A DNA stretch of 64,000 nucleotides from PALSA-894 sp963734185 (GCA_963734185.1 CAVTGA010000001.1:620001-684000), one strand, 5' to 3'; shown: positions 1 to 8,479, counted from the stretch's first letter. Notes: a model not told the origin generated them from the sequence alone. Translations and numbers: made by a program.

Positions 1-2
1 TC

Positions 3-527
3 GCCGTGGCCAAGGTCGAACCCAAGCGCAAGGTCGCCGAATTCCGCGTCAGCGACGATGCGTTGATCCCGGTCGGCGCCGAGATCACCGCCGACCACTT
101 CGTCGTCGGGCAGTTCGTCGACGTGACCGGCACGTCGATCGGCAAGGGCTTCGCCGGCGGCATGAAGCGGTGGAACTTCCGCGGCCTGCGTGCCTCGCAC
201 GGCGTGTCGATCTCGCACCGCTCGATCGGATCGACCGGCGGGCGCCAGGACCCGGGCAAGACCTTCAAGAACAAGAAGATGCCGGGCCACATGGGCGTCG
301 ATCGCGTCACCACGCTCAATCTCAAGGTCGTGCAGACCGATGTGGTGCGCGGCCTGATCCTGATCGAGGGCGCGGTCCCGGGCGCCAAGGGCGGCTGGAT
401 CACGGTGCGTGACGCCGTCAAGAAGGCGCCTCCGAAGGATCTGCCGAAGCCGGGCAAATTCCGCCTGTCCGATGCGCCTGCGGGCGAGCCGGAACAGCCG
501 GAGCAGCCGGCACAAGAGGGGGCGTGA
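3..527 (+). CDS. rplC: 50S ribosomal protein L3, 5' partial
   Basis: The reading frame is open from the window edge, so this is the C-terminal part (about 175 residues) of L3; roughly the first 60 residues lie upstream. L3 is an early-assembling 23S rRNA binding protein near the peptidyl transferase centre. The conserved segments GFAGGMKRWNF and GRQDPGKTFKNKKMPGHMG are visible. The C-terminus carries a Pro/Glu/Gln-rich tail of about 15 residues. The stop is one base before the start of rplD, as expected in the S10 operon. The GTG at 6 is internal, not a start. Confidence 0.97.
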   Translation, partial: AVAKVEPKRKVAEFRVSDDALIPVGAEITADHFVVGQFVDVTGTSIGKGFAGGMKRWNFRGLRASHGVSISHRSIGSTGGRQDPGKTFKNKKMPGHMGVDRVTTLNLKVVQTDVVRGLILIEGAVPGAKGGWITVRDAVKKAPPKDLPKPGKFRLSDAPAGEPEQPEQPAQEGA

Positions 528-528
528 G

Positions 529-1149
529 ATGGAGCTGAAGGTTTCCACCCTCGACGGCAAGGCCGCAGGCTCCGTGACGCTGTCCGACGCCATCTTCGGT
601 CTCAGCCCGCGCACCGACCTGATCCAACGCTGCGTCGTCTGGCAGCTCGCCAAGCGCCGCGCCGGCACCCACAAGGTCAAGAACCGGGCCGAGATCAACC
701 GCACCGGCAAGAAGATGTACGCCCAGAAGGGCACCGGCTCGGCCCGTCACGGCTCGGGCCGCGTCAACATCTTCCGCGGCGGCGGCCGCGCTTTCGGACC
801 GGTGGTGCGCAGTCACGCCATCGACCTGCCGAAGAAGGTGCGCGCGCTCGCGCTCAAGCATGCGCTCTCGGCCAAGGCCAAGGACGGCGGCATCATCGTG
901 GTCGACAAGGCCGAGGCGAAGGACACCAAGACCAGGGCGCTCGCCGCGCAGTTCGAGAAGCTCGGGCTGGCCAACGCGCTGATCGTCGACGGCGCCGCGA
1001 TCGAGGAGAATTTCGGACGCGCGGCGCGCAACATCCCGAACATCGACGTGCTGCCGGTGCAGGGCATCAACGTCTACGACATCCTGCGGCGGCACACGCT
1101 GGTCCTGACCAGGGCCGCGCTCGAGGCATTGGAGGCGCGATTCAAATGA
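529..1149 (+). CDS. rplD: 50S ribosomal protein L4
   Basis: 206 residues beginning MELKVSTLDGK. L4 binds 23S rRNA and lines the exit tunnel; in enteric bacteria it also represses the S10 operon, which is not shown here. The tunnel-loop signature around QKGTGSARHGSGR is present. The frame stays open upstream to 409, but the ATG at 529 fits the family start, lies one base after the rplC stop and is preceded by AGAGGGGGCG inside the rplC end. It overlaps rplW by four bases (ATGA). Confidence 0.97.
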   Translation: MELKVSTLDGKAAGSVTLSDAIFGLSPRTDLIQRCVVWQLAKRRAGTHKVKNRAEINRTGKKMYAQKGTGSARHGSGRVNIFRGGGRAFGPVVRSHAIDLPKKVRALALKHALSAKAKDGGIIVVDKAEAKDTKTRALAAQFEKLGLANALIVDGAAIEENFGRAARNIPNIDVLPVQGINVYDILRRHTLVLTRAALEALEARFK

Positions 1150-1445
1150 GCACCGTCGATCCGCGCCTCTACGACATCATCCTCGCGCCGGTCATCACCG
1201 AGAAGGCGACGATGGCGTCCGAGCGCAACCAGGTGATCTTCAAGGTCGCCGGCACTGCGACCAAGCCGCAGATCAAGGCAGCGGTGGAAAAGCTGTTTGA
1301 CGTCAAGGTCAAGAGCGTCAACACGCTGGTGCGCAAGGGCAAGTTCAAGGCCTTCCGCGGACGGCCAGGGATGCAATCGGACGTGAAGAAAGCGATCGTG
1401 ACCCTGGTGGAAGGTCACCGCATCGACGTGACCACGGGACTCTGA
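1146..1445 (+). CDS. rplW: 50S ribosomal protein L23
   Basis: 99 residues, the usual bacterial length. L23 sits at the tunnel exit and is the docking site for trigger factor and the signal recognition particle. The family signature ITEKATMASERNQVIFKV is near the N-terminus and the basic hairpin VRKGKFKAFRGRPG follows. Its start overlaps the rplD stop, indicating translational coupling, and rplB follows after 23 bases. Confidence 0.97.
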   Translation: MSTVDPRLYDIILAPVITEKATMASERNQVIFKVAGTATKPQIKAAVEKLFDVKVKSVNTLVRKGKFKAFRGRPGMQSDVKKAIVTLVEGHRIDVTTGL

Positions 1446-1468
1446 ACGGCTGGGACGAGGGTAGAGAG

Positions 1469-2305
1469 ATGGCACTCAAGGTCTTCAAGCCGGTCACCCC
1501 GGGCCAGCGCCAGCTGGTCATCGTCGACCGCGCCGGCCTGCACAAGGGCCCGCCGGTGAAGGCGCTGAGCGAGGGCAAGAACGCGAGCGGCGGCCGCAAC
1601 AACAACGGTCGCACGACCGTGCGCTTCCGCGGCGGCGGCCACAAGAAGACCTATCGCACGATCGACTTCAAGCGACGCAAGTTCGATGTCGCCGGCACGG
1701 TCGAGCGGCTCGAATACGATCCCAACCGCACCGGCTTCGTGGCGCTGATCAAATACCAGGACGGCGAGCAGGCCTATATCCTGGCGCCGCAGCGGCTCGG
1801 CGTCGGCGACAGCGTGATCGCGGGCGAGCACGTCGACGTGAAGCCCGGCAACGCGATGCCGATGGCCAACATGCCGATCGGCACCATCGTCCACAACATC
1901 GAGTTCAAGGTCGGCAAGGGCGCGCAGCTCGCGCGCTCGGCCGGGACCTACGCGCAGATCGTCGGCCGCGACCAGGACTATGTGATCCTGCGCCTCAATT
2001 CCGGCGAACAGCGCCTGGTGCACGGCCGCTGCATGGCAACCGTCGGCGCGGTGTCCAACCCCGACCACATGAACATCTCGCTCGGCAAGGCCGGCCGCAA
2101 GCGCTGGATGGGCTGGCGGCCGCACAATCGCGGCGTGTCGATGAATCCGATCGACCATCCGCACGGCGGCGGCGAGGGGCGCACCTCGGGCGGCCGCCAT
2201 CCGGTGACGCCGTGGGGCTTCCCGACCAAGGGCAAGAAGACGCGGAAGAACAAGTCGACCACCAAGTTCATCGTATCGAGCCGCCACGCGCGGAAAAAGA
2301 AGTAG
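1469..2305 (+). CDS. rplB: 50S ribosomal protein L2
   Basis: 278 residues, full length. L2 is needed for subunit association and peptidyl transfer. Visible landmarks are GRNNNGRTTVRFRGGGHKK in the N-terminal RNA-binding half and the highly conserved C-terminal HPHGGGEGRTSGGRHPVTPW, containing the histidine studied in peptidyl transfer. The start ATG follows an AGAGAG-type ribosome binding site. It lies between rplW and rpsS, the standard S10 order. Confidence 0.98.
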   Translation: MALKVFKPVTPGQRQLVIVDRAGLHKGPPVKALSEGKNASGGRNNNGRTTVRFRGGGHKKTYRTIDFKRRKFDVAGTVERLEYDPNRTGFVALIKYQDGEQAYILAPQRLGVGDSVIAGEHVDVKPGNAMPMANMPIGTIVHNIEFKVGKGAQLARSAGTYAQIVGRDQDYVILRLNSGEQRLVHGRCMATVGAVSNPDHMNISLGKAGRKRWMGWRPHNRGVSMNPIDHPHGGGEGRTSGGRHPVTPWGFPTKGKKTRKNKSTTKFIVSSRHARKKK

Positions 2306-2313
2306 AGGCGATC

Positions 2314-2646
2314 ATGACGCGCTCGGTCTGGAAAGGTCCTTTCGTCGACGGCTACCTGCTGAAAAAGGCGGAGGCCGCGCGCTCGTCCGGACGCTTCGAG
2401 ATGATCAGGATCTGGAGCCGGCGCTCCACCATCCTGCCGCAATTCGTGGGCCTGACCTTCGGCGTCTACAACGGGCAGAAGCACATCCCGGTGCTGGTGA
2501 CCGAGGAAATGGTCGGCCACAAGTTCGGCGAGTTCGCCCCGACGCGCTCGTTCTATGGGCACTCGTCGGATCGCAAGGCCAAGCGCGCCGGCCCGGCGGG
2601 CGCGGCTCCCGCTCCGGCCGCCGCGACGCCGGCGGCGACGAGCTAG
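2314..2646 (+). CDS. rpsS: 30S ribosomal protein S19 with Ala/Pro-rich tail
   Basis: 110 residues starting MTRSVWKGPFVDGYLL. S19 forms a complex with S13 in the head of the small subunit. The conserved end of the fold, FGEFAPTRSFYGHSSDRKAKR, is followed by about 20 extra residues rich in Ala, Pro and Thr, making it longer than the usual 90-95. The ATG at 2314 is chosen because the family starts here; the frame is open further upstream only inside the rplB end. Confidence 0.97.
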   Translation: MTRSVWKGPFVDGYLLKKAEAARSSGRFEMIRIWSRRSTILPQFVGLTFGVYNGQKHIPVLVTEEMVGHKFGEFAPTRSFYGHSSDRKAKRAGPAGAAPAPAAATPAATS

Positions 2647-2659
2647 AGGCGAGGAATCG

Positions 2660-3055
2660 ATGAGCAAGAAGTCGCACGCGCGCGCCCTTGCCGAGAACGA
2701 GGCCAAGGCGGTCGCCCGCATGCTGCGGGTCAGCCCGCAGAAGCTCAACCTGGTCGCGGGCCTGATCCGCGGCAAGAAGGTCGCGAGCGCGCTCGCCGAT
2801 TTGGAGTTCTCGCGCAAGCGCATCGCCAAGGAGGTGCGCAAGTGCCTGGAGTCGGCGATCGCGAATGCGGAGAACAACCATGAGCTCGACGTCGACGATC
2901 TCGTCGTCGCCGAAGCGCATGTCGGCAAGGCCATCGTGCTCAAGCGTTTTTCCCCGCGCGGGCGCGGGCGAATGGGACGCATCATCAAGCCGTTCGCCAA
3001 CCTGACCATCGTGGTGCGCGAGGTCGAGGAACCGGCGGCGGAAGCCAAGGCTTAA
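2660..3055 (+). CDS. rplV: 50S ribosomal protein L22
   Basis: 131 residues beginning MSKKSHARALAENEA. L22 contacts all 23S domains and its beta-hairpin lines the exit tunnel near the macrolide site. The core RMLRVSPQKLNLVAGLIRGK and the hairpin segment RFSPRGRGRMGRI are clear. A short acidic/Ala tail closes the protein. The start is chosen by homology; GAGGAAT precedes it. It lies 13 bases after rpsS and 15 before rpsC. Confidence 0.97.
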   Translation: MSKKSHARALAENEAKAVARMLRVSPQKLNLVAGLIRGKKVASALADLEFSRKRIAKEVRKCLESAIANAENNHELDVDDLVVAEAHVGKAIVLKRFSPRGRGRMGRIIKPFANLTIVVREVEEPAAEAKA

Positions 3056-3070
3056 CGGCGGAGACGGGCA

Positions 3071-3769
3071 ATGGGTCAGAAGGTCAATCCGATCGGGCTG
3101 CGTCTCGGCATCAACCGGACGTGGGATTCGCGTTGGTACTCGGGCAAGGGCGATTACGGCAAGCTCCTGCATGAGGACATCGAGATCCGCAAAGAGCTGA
3201 TGGAAGCTCTCAAGCAGGCGGCGGTGTCGAAGATCGTCATCGAGCGCCCGCACAAGAAGTGCCGGGTGACGATCCATTCCGCGCGTCCCGGCGTCGTCAT
3301 CGGCAAGAAGGGCGCCGACATCGAGAAGCTGCGCAAGAAGGTCGCCGAGCTCACCGACTCGGACGTGGTCATCAACATCGTCGAGATCCGCAAGCCCGAG
3401 CTCGACGCGCAGCTCGTCGCCGAGTCGATCGCCCAGCAGCTCGAGCGGCGCGTCGCCTTCCGCCGCGCCATGAAGCGCGCGGTGCAATCGGCGATGCGGC
3501 TCGGCGCCGAGGGCATCCGCATCAACTGCGCGGGCCGCCTCGGCGGCGCCGAGATCGCGCGCATGGAGTGGTATCGCGAGGGCCGCGTGCCCCTGCACAC
3601 CTTGCGCGCCGACGTCGACTTCGGCGTCGCGACCGCCTTCACCACCTACGGCACTTGCGGGGTGAAGGTGTGGATCTTCAAGGGCGAGATCATGGAGCAC
3701 GACCCGATGGCGCAGGACAAGCGCCACGCCGAGGGCGAGAACGCTCGTCCGCGCCGCGATGCGGCGTGA
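3071..3769 (+). CDS. rpsC: 30S ribosomal protein S3
   Basis: 232 residues beginning MGQKVNPIGLRLGINRTWDS. S3 lies at the mRNA entry channel and takes part in mRNA unwinding. A type-2 KH domain is recognisable from the loop PGVVIGKKGADIEKLR, followed by the C-terminal domain with GRLGGAEIARMEWYREGRVPLHT-type residues. The last 20 residues are charged and variable. A 39-base gap separates it from rplP. Confidence 0.98.
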   Translation: MGQKVNPIGLRLGINRTWDSRWYSGKGDYGKLLHEDIEIRKELMEALKQAAVSKIVIERPHKKCRVTIHSARPGVVIGKKGADIEKLRKKVAELTDSDVVINIVEIRKPELDAQLVAESIAQQLERRVAFRRAMKRAVQSAMRLGAEGIRINCAGRLGGAEIARMEWYREGRVPLHTLRADVDFGVATAFTTYGTCGVKVWIFKGEIMEHDPMAQDKRHAEGENARPRRDAA

Positions 3770-3808
3770 AGAGCGGATCGAACGGGATAAAGCGAGAGGC
3801 GTGACGTC

Positions 3809-4222
3809 ATGCTGCAACCGATGCGCACCAAGTTCCGCAAGGCGCACAAGGGCCGTATCAAGGGCCAAGCGACCAGCGGCGCCACGCTCAGCTTCGGCCA
3901 ATATGGGCTGAAGGCGGTCGAGCCGGAACGCGTGACCGCGCGCCAGATCGAGGCGGCGCGCCGTGCCATGACGCGCCACATGAAGCGCCTGGGACGGGTG
4001 TGGATCCGCGTCTATCCGGACGTGCCGGTGACCAAGAAGCCGCTCGAAGTACGCATGGGATCGGGCAAGGGCGCCGTCGAGCTGTGGGTCACGCGCGTCA
4101 AGCCTGGCCGCATCCTGTTCGAGATCGACGGCGTGCCGGTGCAGCTGGCGCGCGAAGCTCTGGGACTCGCGGCCGCCAAGCTGCCGATCAAGACGCGCTT
4201 CGTCGAGCGCATCTCGGAGTAG
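3809..4222 (+). CDS. rplP: 50S ribosomal protein L16
   Basis: 137 residues, the normal length, beginning MLQPMRTKFRKAHKGR. L16 organises the A-site region of 23S rRNA. The conserved FGQYGLKAVEPERVTARQIEAARRA block and the later KPLEVRMGSGKGAVE segment are present. Residues equivalent to the hydroxylated arginine region lie in the latter block. It is followed by rpmC after 11 bases. Confidence 0.98.
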   Translation: MLQPMRTKFRKAHKGRIKGQATSGATLSFGQYGLKAVEPERVTARQIEAARRAMTRHMKRLGRVWIRVYPDVPVTKKPLEVRMGSGKGAVELWVTRVKPGRILFEIDGVPVQLAREALGLAAAKLPIKTRFVERISE

Positions 4223-4233
4223 GAGAAGAGTTC

Positions 4234-4440
4234 ATGAAAGCCGGCGACGTGAGGGCGATGACCCCCGATCAGCTCTCCGACGAGCTTACCAAGCTCAAGA
4301 AGGAGCAGTTCAACCTGCGCTTCCAGCGCGCGACCGGCCAGCTCGAGAATACCGGCCGCGTGCGCGAGGTGCGCCGCGACATCGCGCGCGTCAAGACGAT
4401 CGCGGGGCAGAAGCGCGCCGCCGACAGCAAGTCGAAGTGA
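4234..4440 (+). CDS. rpmC: 50S ribosomal protein L29
   Basis: 68 residues, two-helix protein beginning MKAGDVRAMTPDQLSDEL. L29 is next to L23 at the tunnel exit. The second-helix signature LRFQRATGQLENTGRVREVRR is diagnostic. The ATG at 4234 is preceded by AGGAGAAGAG, a good ribosome binding site. The C-terminus is Lys/Ala-rich but short. Confidence 0.97.
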   Translation: MKAGDVRAMTPDQLSDELTKLKKEQFNLRFQRATGQLENTGRVREVRRDIARVKTIAGQKRAADSKSK

Positions 4441-4453
4441 GGAGATAGGAGAA

Positions 4454-4702
4454 ATGCCGAAGCGGATGCTGCAGGGCACCGTGGTGAGCGACAAGCAGGA
4501 CAAGACCGTCGTTGTCCGCGTCGAGCGCCGCTTCACGCACCCGGTGATGAAGAAGACCGTGCGCTCATCGAAGAAATACTACGCGCACGACGAGAAGAAC
4601 GAATTCACGATCGGCGACACGGTGTGGATCGAAGAGCACCGCCCGATCTCCAAGCTCAAGCGCTGGACCGTGGCGCGGGGCGAGAAACGGGCGCGAGCCT
4701 GA
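4454..4702 (+). CDS. rpsQ: 30S ribosomal protein S17
   Basis: 82 residues, typical for the OB-fold protein S17, a primary 16S rRNA binder. Family landmarks are MPKRMLQGTVVSDKQDKTVV at the start and the strand segment HPVMKKTVRSSKKYYAHDE in the middle, with the conserved IEEHRPISKLKRW near the end. AGGAGATAGGAG precedes the start. It ends 36 bases before rplN. Confidence 0.97.
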   Translation: MPKRMLQGTVVSDKQDKTVVVRVERRFTHPVMKKTVRSSKKYYAHDEKNEFTIGDTVWIEEHRPISKLKRWTVARGEKRARA

Positions 4703-4738
4703 GCAGCGCCGCGTGCGCGAATGGAATAGAGGCGCATC

Positions 4739-5107
4739 ATGATTCAGATGCAGACCAATCTCGACGTGGCGGACAATTCCGGCGCGCGCCGCGTCATGTG
4801 CATCAAGGTGCTCGGCGGCTCCAAGCGCAAGTACGCCACCGTCGGCGACGTCATCGTCGTGTCGGTGAAGGAGGCGATCCCGCGCGGCCGCGTCAAGAAG
4901 GGCGAGGTCATGAAGGCGGTGGTCGTGCGCATCCGCAAGGACATCCGCCGTGCCGACGGCTCGATCATCCGCTTCGACCGCAACGCGGCCGTGCTCATCA
5001 ATCCGCAGATGGAGCCGGTCGGAACCCGCATCTTCGGGCCGGTACCGCGCGAACTGCGCGCCAAGAACCACATGAAGATCATCTCGCTCGCCCCGGAGGT
5101 GCTGTGA
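4739..5107 (+). CDS. rplN: 50S ribosomal protein L14
   Basis: 122 residues, exactly the canonical length, beginning MIQMQTNLDVADNSGARRVMC. L14 forms the intersubunit bridge near helix 95 with L19. The signature GARRVMCIKVLGGSKRKYA and the C-terminal RELRAKNHMKIISLAPEVL are strongly conserved. The stop TGA overlaps the rplX start by one base (TGATG), suggesting coupled translation. Confidence 0.98.
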   Translation: MIQMQTNLDVADNSGARRVMCIKVLGGSKRKYATVGDVIVVSVKEAIPRGRVKKGEVMKAVVVRIRKDIRRADGSIIRFDRNAAVLINPQMEPVGTRIFGPVPRELRAKNHMKIISLAPEVL

Positions 5108-5421
5108 TGGCCGCCAAGATCCGCAAGGGCGACAAGGTGGTCGTCATCACCGGCCGCGACAGGGGCCGCACCGGCGAGGTGATCGAGGTGCGCCCCGCGG
5201 CCGGCCGCGCGCTCGTGCGCGGCATCAACATGGTCAAGCGTCACCAGAAGCAGAGCGCGAGCCAGGAAGGCGGCATCATCTCCAAGGAGTCCTCGATCCA
5301 CCTCTCCAACCTCGCGCTCGCCGATCCCAAGGACGGCAAGCCGACGCGGATCGGGTTCAAGACGGTCGGGGACCGCAAGGTGCGCTTTGCCAAGCGCTCG
5401 GGAGCAGAGATCGATGGCTGA
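5107..5421 (+). CDS. rplX: 50S ribosomal protein L24
   Basis: 104 residues beginning MAAKIRKGDKVVVITGRDRG, which is the KOW motif that contacts 23S rRNA. L24 is one of the two initiators of large-subunit assembly. The family segment GINMVKRHQKQS follows. Its start overlaps the rplN stop by one base, and its last eight bases overlap the rplE start, a tight arrangement typical of the spc operon. Confidence 0.97.
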   Translation: MAAKIRKGDKVVVITGRDRGRTGEVIEVRPAAGRALVRGINMVKRHQKQSASQEGGIISKESSIHLSNLALADPKDGKPTRIGFKTVGDRKVRFAKRSGAEIDG

Positions 5422-5971
5422 TACCCGGTATGTCCCGCGCATGCGCACCTTCTATGACGAAGTCGTGCGCGCCAAGCTGACCGAGCAGTTCAGCTACAAG
5501 AACCCGATGCAGGTGCCGGCCATCGACAAGGTGGTCATCAACATGGGCATCGGCGAGGGCGTCAACGACCGCAAGAAGGTCGAGCAGGCCGCCGCCGATC
5601 TCACGCTGATCGCCGGACAGAAGACGGTCATCACCAAGGCGCGCAAGTCGATCGCGACCTACAAGCTGCGCGAGGGTCAATCGATCGGCACCAAGGTGAC
5701 GCTGCGGCGCTCGCGCATGTACGACTTTATCGATCGGCTGGTGAACATCGCGCTGCCGCGGGTGCGCGACTTCCGCGGGCTCAATCCCAAGAGCTTCGAC
5801 GGGCGCGGCAACTACACCCTCGGCATCAAGGAGCACATCGTGTTCCCCGAGATCGATTACGACAAGGCGGCCGACATCTGGGGCATGGACATCATCGTGT
5901 GCACCACGGCCAAGACCGACGACGAGGCGCGTGCGCTGCTCGCGGCCTTCAACTTCCCGTTCCGGCAGTGA
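5414..5971 (+). CDS. rplE: 50S ribosomal protein L5
   Basis: 185 residues beginning MADTRYVPRMRTFYDE. L5 binds 5S rRNA and contacts the P-site tRNA. Conserved segments are PAIDKVVINMGIGEG, the KPVITKARKSIA-like motif (here GQKTVITKARKSIATYK) and the C-terminal FPEIDYDKAADIWGMDI. The ATG at 5414 is chosen over earlier in-frame codons because it matches the family start and overlaps rplX by eight bases. Confidence 0.97.
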   Translation: MADTRYVPRMRTFYDEVVRAKLTEQFSYKNPMQVPAIDKVVINMGIGEGVNDRKKVEQAAADLTLIAGQKTVITKARKSIATYKLREGQSIGTKVTLRRSRMYDFIDRLVNIALPRVRDFRGLNPKSFDGRGNYTLGIKEHIVFPEIDYDKAADIWGMDIIVCTTAKTDDEARALLAAFNFPFRQ

Positions 5972-6008
5972 GGACCAGTCCTCAAACGCGGAGGCTCAGG
6001 AGACGTTA

Positions 6009-6314
6009 ATGGCGAAGAAGAGTTCGATCGAGAAGAACGAGAGGCGGCGCAGGCTGGCCAAGAAATTCTCAGGAAAGCGGTCGCGCCTGAAGGCGATCGC
6101 GCGCGACAAGAAGCTGCCGATGGAGGACCGGTTCGCGGCCGCCCTCAAGCTCGCCGAAGTGCCGCGCAACTCCTCCAAGACGCGTATCCGCAACCGCTGC
6201 GAAGTGACGGGGCGTCCGCGCGCGTACTATCGCAAGCTCAGGATGAGCCGTATCGCGCTGCGCGATCTCGGGGCCAAGGGCGTGATCCCGGGCCTGGTCA
6301 AGTCGAGCTGGTAG
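6009..6314 (+). CDS. rpsN: 30S ribosomal protein S14, zinc-independent type
   Basis: 101 residues starting MAKKSSIEKNERRRRL. The long form without the CxxC zinc ribbon is seen, as in most proteobacteria; only one Cys, in NRCEVTGRPRAYYRK, is found in the C-terminal half. S14 sits in the small-subunit head near S3 and S10. The start ATG follows CAGGAGACGTTA, a good ribosome binding site; 37 bases separate it from rplE. Confidence 0.97.
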   Translation: MAKKSSIEKNERRRRLAKKFSGKRSRLKAIARDKKLPMEDRFAAALKLAEVPRNSSKTRIRNRCEVTGRPRAYYRKLRMSRIALRDLGAKGVIPGLVKSSW

Positions 6315-6324
6315 GGAGGGGCGC

Positions 6325-6723
6325 ATGGCACTCAACGATCCGCTCGGCGACCTGATCACGCGCATCCGCAACGCGCAGCTGCGCAACAAGCCGAAAGTCT
6401 CGACCCCGGGCTCGAAGCTGCGCGCGAGCGTGCTCGAAGTGCTCAAGAGCGAGGGCTATATCCGCGGCTACGCCTCGGTCGAGCACAGCGACGGGCGCAA
6501 GGAGTTCGAGATCGAGCTGAAGTATTTCGACGGCGAGCCGGTGATCCGCGAGATCGAGCGCGTGTCCAAGCCGGGCCGGCGGGTGTACGCCTCGGTCAGG
6601 AACCTGCCGCGCATCAACAACGGCCTCGGCGTCGCCATCCTGTCGACGCCGAAGGGGGTGATGGCCGACCACGACGCGCGCGACGCGAACGTCGGCGGTG
6701 AAATCCTGTTCACGGTGTTCTAA
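6325..6723 (+). CDS. rpsH: 30S ribosomal protein S8
   Basis: 132 residues, standard. S8 is a central-domain 16S rRNA binder; in enteric bacteria it represses the spc operon by binding its mRNA, not visible here. The start MALNDPLGDLITRIRNAQL and the C-terminal STPKGVMADHDARDANVGGE are diagnostic. It lies 10 bases after rpsN with GGGAGGGGCGC as ribosome binding site. Confidence 0.98.
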   Translation: MALNDPLGDLITRIRNAQLRNKPKVSTPGSKLRASVLEVLKSEGYIRGYASVEHSDGRKEFEIELKYFDGEPVIREIERVSKPGRRVYASVRNLPRINNGLGVAILSTPKGVMADHDARDANVGGEILFTVF

Positions 6724-6744
6724 GGCCGGGAGCGGAGGAAAAAG

Positions 6745-7278
6745 ATGTCTCGTATCGGCAAAAAGGCGGTTGCGGTCCCGGCCGGCGTCACGGCCAGCGT
6801 CGAGGGGCAGACCGTAAGCATCAAGGGGCCGAAAGGCGCCCTGCAGCTGGTGCTGCCCGAGGACGTCACCGCCAAGGTGGAGAACGGCGGCGTCAAGGTC
6901 GATCCGCGCAACGACAGCAAGCGTGCGCGCTCGATGTGGGGCACCTCGCGCACGCTCGTGTCCAATCTGGTGGCCGGCGTCACCAAGGGCTTCGAGCAGA
7001 AGCTGGAAATCACCGGCGTCGGCTATCGCGCGACGCTGCAGGGCAAGAACCTGCAGATCGCGCTCGGCTACAGCCACGACGTGAATTTCACGATCCCCGA
7101 AGGCATCACGATCACGACGCCGAAGGCGACCGAAATCGTCGTTACCGGGATCGACAAGCAGAAGGTCGGCCAGATGGCGGCCGAGATCCGCGCCGCGCGG
7201 CCGCCCGAGCCGTACAAGGGCAAGGGCGTGAAGTACGCAGGCGAGTACATCTTCCGCAAGGAAGGCAAGAAGAAGTGA
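6745..7278 (+). CDS. rplF: 50S ribosomal protein L6
   Basis: 177 residues with two repeated alpha/beta domains. L6 lies near the sarcin-ricin loop. N-terminal MSRIGKKAVAVPAGVTASV and the C-terminal RPPEPYKGKGVKYAGEYI signature are clear. Upstream GGAGCGGAGGAAAAAG provides the ribosome binding site; rplR follows after 12 bases. Confidence 0.98.
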   Translation: MSRIGKKAVAVPAGVTASVEGQTVSIKGPKGALQLVLPEDVTAKVENGGVKVDPRNDSKRARSMWGTSRTLVSNLVAGVTKGFEQKLEITGVGYRATLQGKNLQIALGYSHDVNFTIPEGITITTPKATEIVVTGIDKQKVGQMAAEIRAARPPEPYKGKGVKYAGEYIFRKEGKKK

Positions 7279-7290
7279 CGGGAGCGGCCG

Positions 7291-7650
7291 ATGGCATTTC
7301 GTAATTCAACCGAGCGCCGCATGGCGCGCGTGCGCCGGGCCGTCAAGGCCGGCGCCCGCGGTCGCGCGCGGCTCACCGTGTTCCGCTCCTCCAAGCACAT
7401 CTACGCCCAGGTGATCGACGATACCAAGGGCGTGACCGTCGCGTCCGCCTCGTCGATGGAGAAATCGCTGCGCGGGGGCCTCAAGACCGGTGCGGACAAG
7501 GATGCCGCCAAGGCGGTCGGCAAGCTGCTGGCGGAGCGCGCGGCGGAAAAGGGCGTCAAGGACGTGGTGTTCGACCGCGGCCGCTATCTCTATCACGGCC
7601 GCGTCAAGGCGCTTGGCGATGCGGCGCGCGAAGGTGGGTTGAATTTTTGA
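7291..7650 (+). CDS. rplR: 50S ribosomal protein L18
   Basis: 119 residues, usual length. L18 binds 5S rRNA together with L5. The basic N-terminus with RRAVKAGARGRARLTVFRSSKH is the RNA-binding part; the C-terminal VVFDRGRYLYHGRVKALGDA is the conserved family end. It ends 41 bases before rpsE. Confidence 0.97.
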   Translation: MAFRNSTERRMARVRRAVKAGARGRARLTVFRSSKHIYAQVIDDTKGVTVASASSMEKSLRGGLKTGADKDAAKAVGKLLAERAAEKGVKDVVFDRGRYLYHGRVKALGDAAREGGLNF

Positions 7651-7691
7651 AGGCACGAGGGGCGTGAAGCGCCCGGACAGGAAGCAACACG

Positions 7692-8255
7692 ATGGCACGT
7701 GAACCCCGCGAGCGGGACCGCAAGAACGAAGAGCGCGACAGCGAATTCACCGATAAGCTCGTCCACATCAACCGCGTGGCGAAGGTGGTGAAGGGTGGCC
7801 GACGATTCGGCTTCGCTGCGCTCGTCGTCGTCGGCGATCAGAAGGGCCGTGTCGGCTTCGGCCACGGCAAGGCGCGCGAGGTGCCGGAAGCGATCCGCAA
7901 GGCGACCGACGCGGCCAAGCGCGGGCTCATCCGCGTGCCGTTGCGCGAGGGCCGCACGCTGCATCACGACGTGCTCGGCCGCCACGGCGCCGGCAAGGTC
8001 TTCCTGCGCGCAGCGCCGCCCGGCACCGGCATCATCGCCGGCGGTCCGATGCGTGCCGTGTTCGAGACGCTCGGCATGCAGGATGTGGTGGCGAAATCGA
8101 TCGGCTCGTCGAATCCCTACAACATGGTGCGGGCGACCTTCGACGCGCTCAAGCACCAGGATTCTCCGCGCGCGGTCGCTCAACGCCGCAACATCAAGGT
8201 CTCCGCCCTGCAGGCGCGCCGGCGCGAAGGCGACGCCGAGATGCCGGCCGACTGA
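7692..8255 (+). CDS. rpsE: 30S ribosomal protein S5
   Basis: 187 residues. S5 is needed for decoding fidelity and mRNA unwinding. The N-terminal double-stranded RNA-binding-like domain (VKGGRRFGFAALVVVGDQKG) and the C-terminal S5 fold (GAGKVFLRAAPPGTGIIAGG) are both clear. The first 25 residues are charged and variable. The ATG at 7692 follows AGGAAGCAACACG. Confidence 0.98.
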   Translation: MAREPRERDRKNEERDSEFTDKLVHINRVAKVVKGGRRFGFAALVVVGDQKGRVGFGHGKAREVPEAIRKATDAAKRGLIRVPLREGRTLHHDVLGRHGAGKVFLRAAPPGTGIIAGGPMRAVFETLGMQDVVAKSIGSSNPYNMVRATFDALKHQDSPRAVAQRRNIKVSALQARRREGDAEMPAD

Positions 8256-8269
8256 ACGGAGTGAATGTC

Positions 8270-8464
8270 ATGGCCAAGGCCACCAAGACCGTGAAGGTCG
8301 AGCAGACCGGGAGCGCGCAACGGCGCCGTCACGATCAGCGCGAGACGCTGATCGGGCTCGGACTCAACAAGATCGGACGCGTGCGCGAGCTTCCCGACAC
8401 GCCGATGACGCGCGGCATGGTCGAAAAGGTCAAGCATCTCGTCCGCGTGGTCGAGGGAACATAA
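8270..8464 (+). CDS. rpmD: 50S ribosomal protein L30
   Basis: 64 residues beginning MAKATKTVKVEQTGSAQRR. Family core is ETLIGLGLNKIGRVRELPDT. An in-frame GTG at 8261 would add three residues, but GGAG at 8258-8261 sits eight bases before the ATG at 8270, so the ATG is the better start. Between rpsE and rplO, as in other proteobacteria. Confidence 0.95.
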   Translation: MAKATKTVKVEQTGSAQRRRHDQRETLIGLGLNKIGRVRELPDTPMTRGMVEKVKHLVRVVEGT

Positions 8465-8479
8465 TCCGAGGGACGTGTG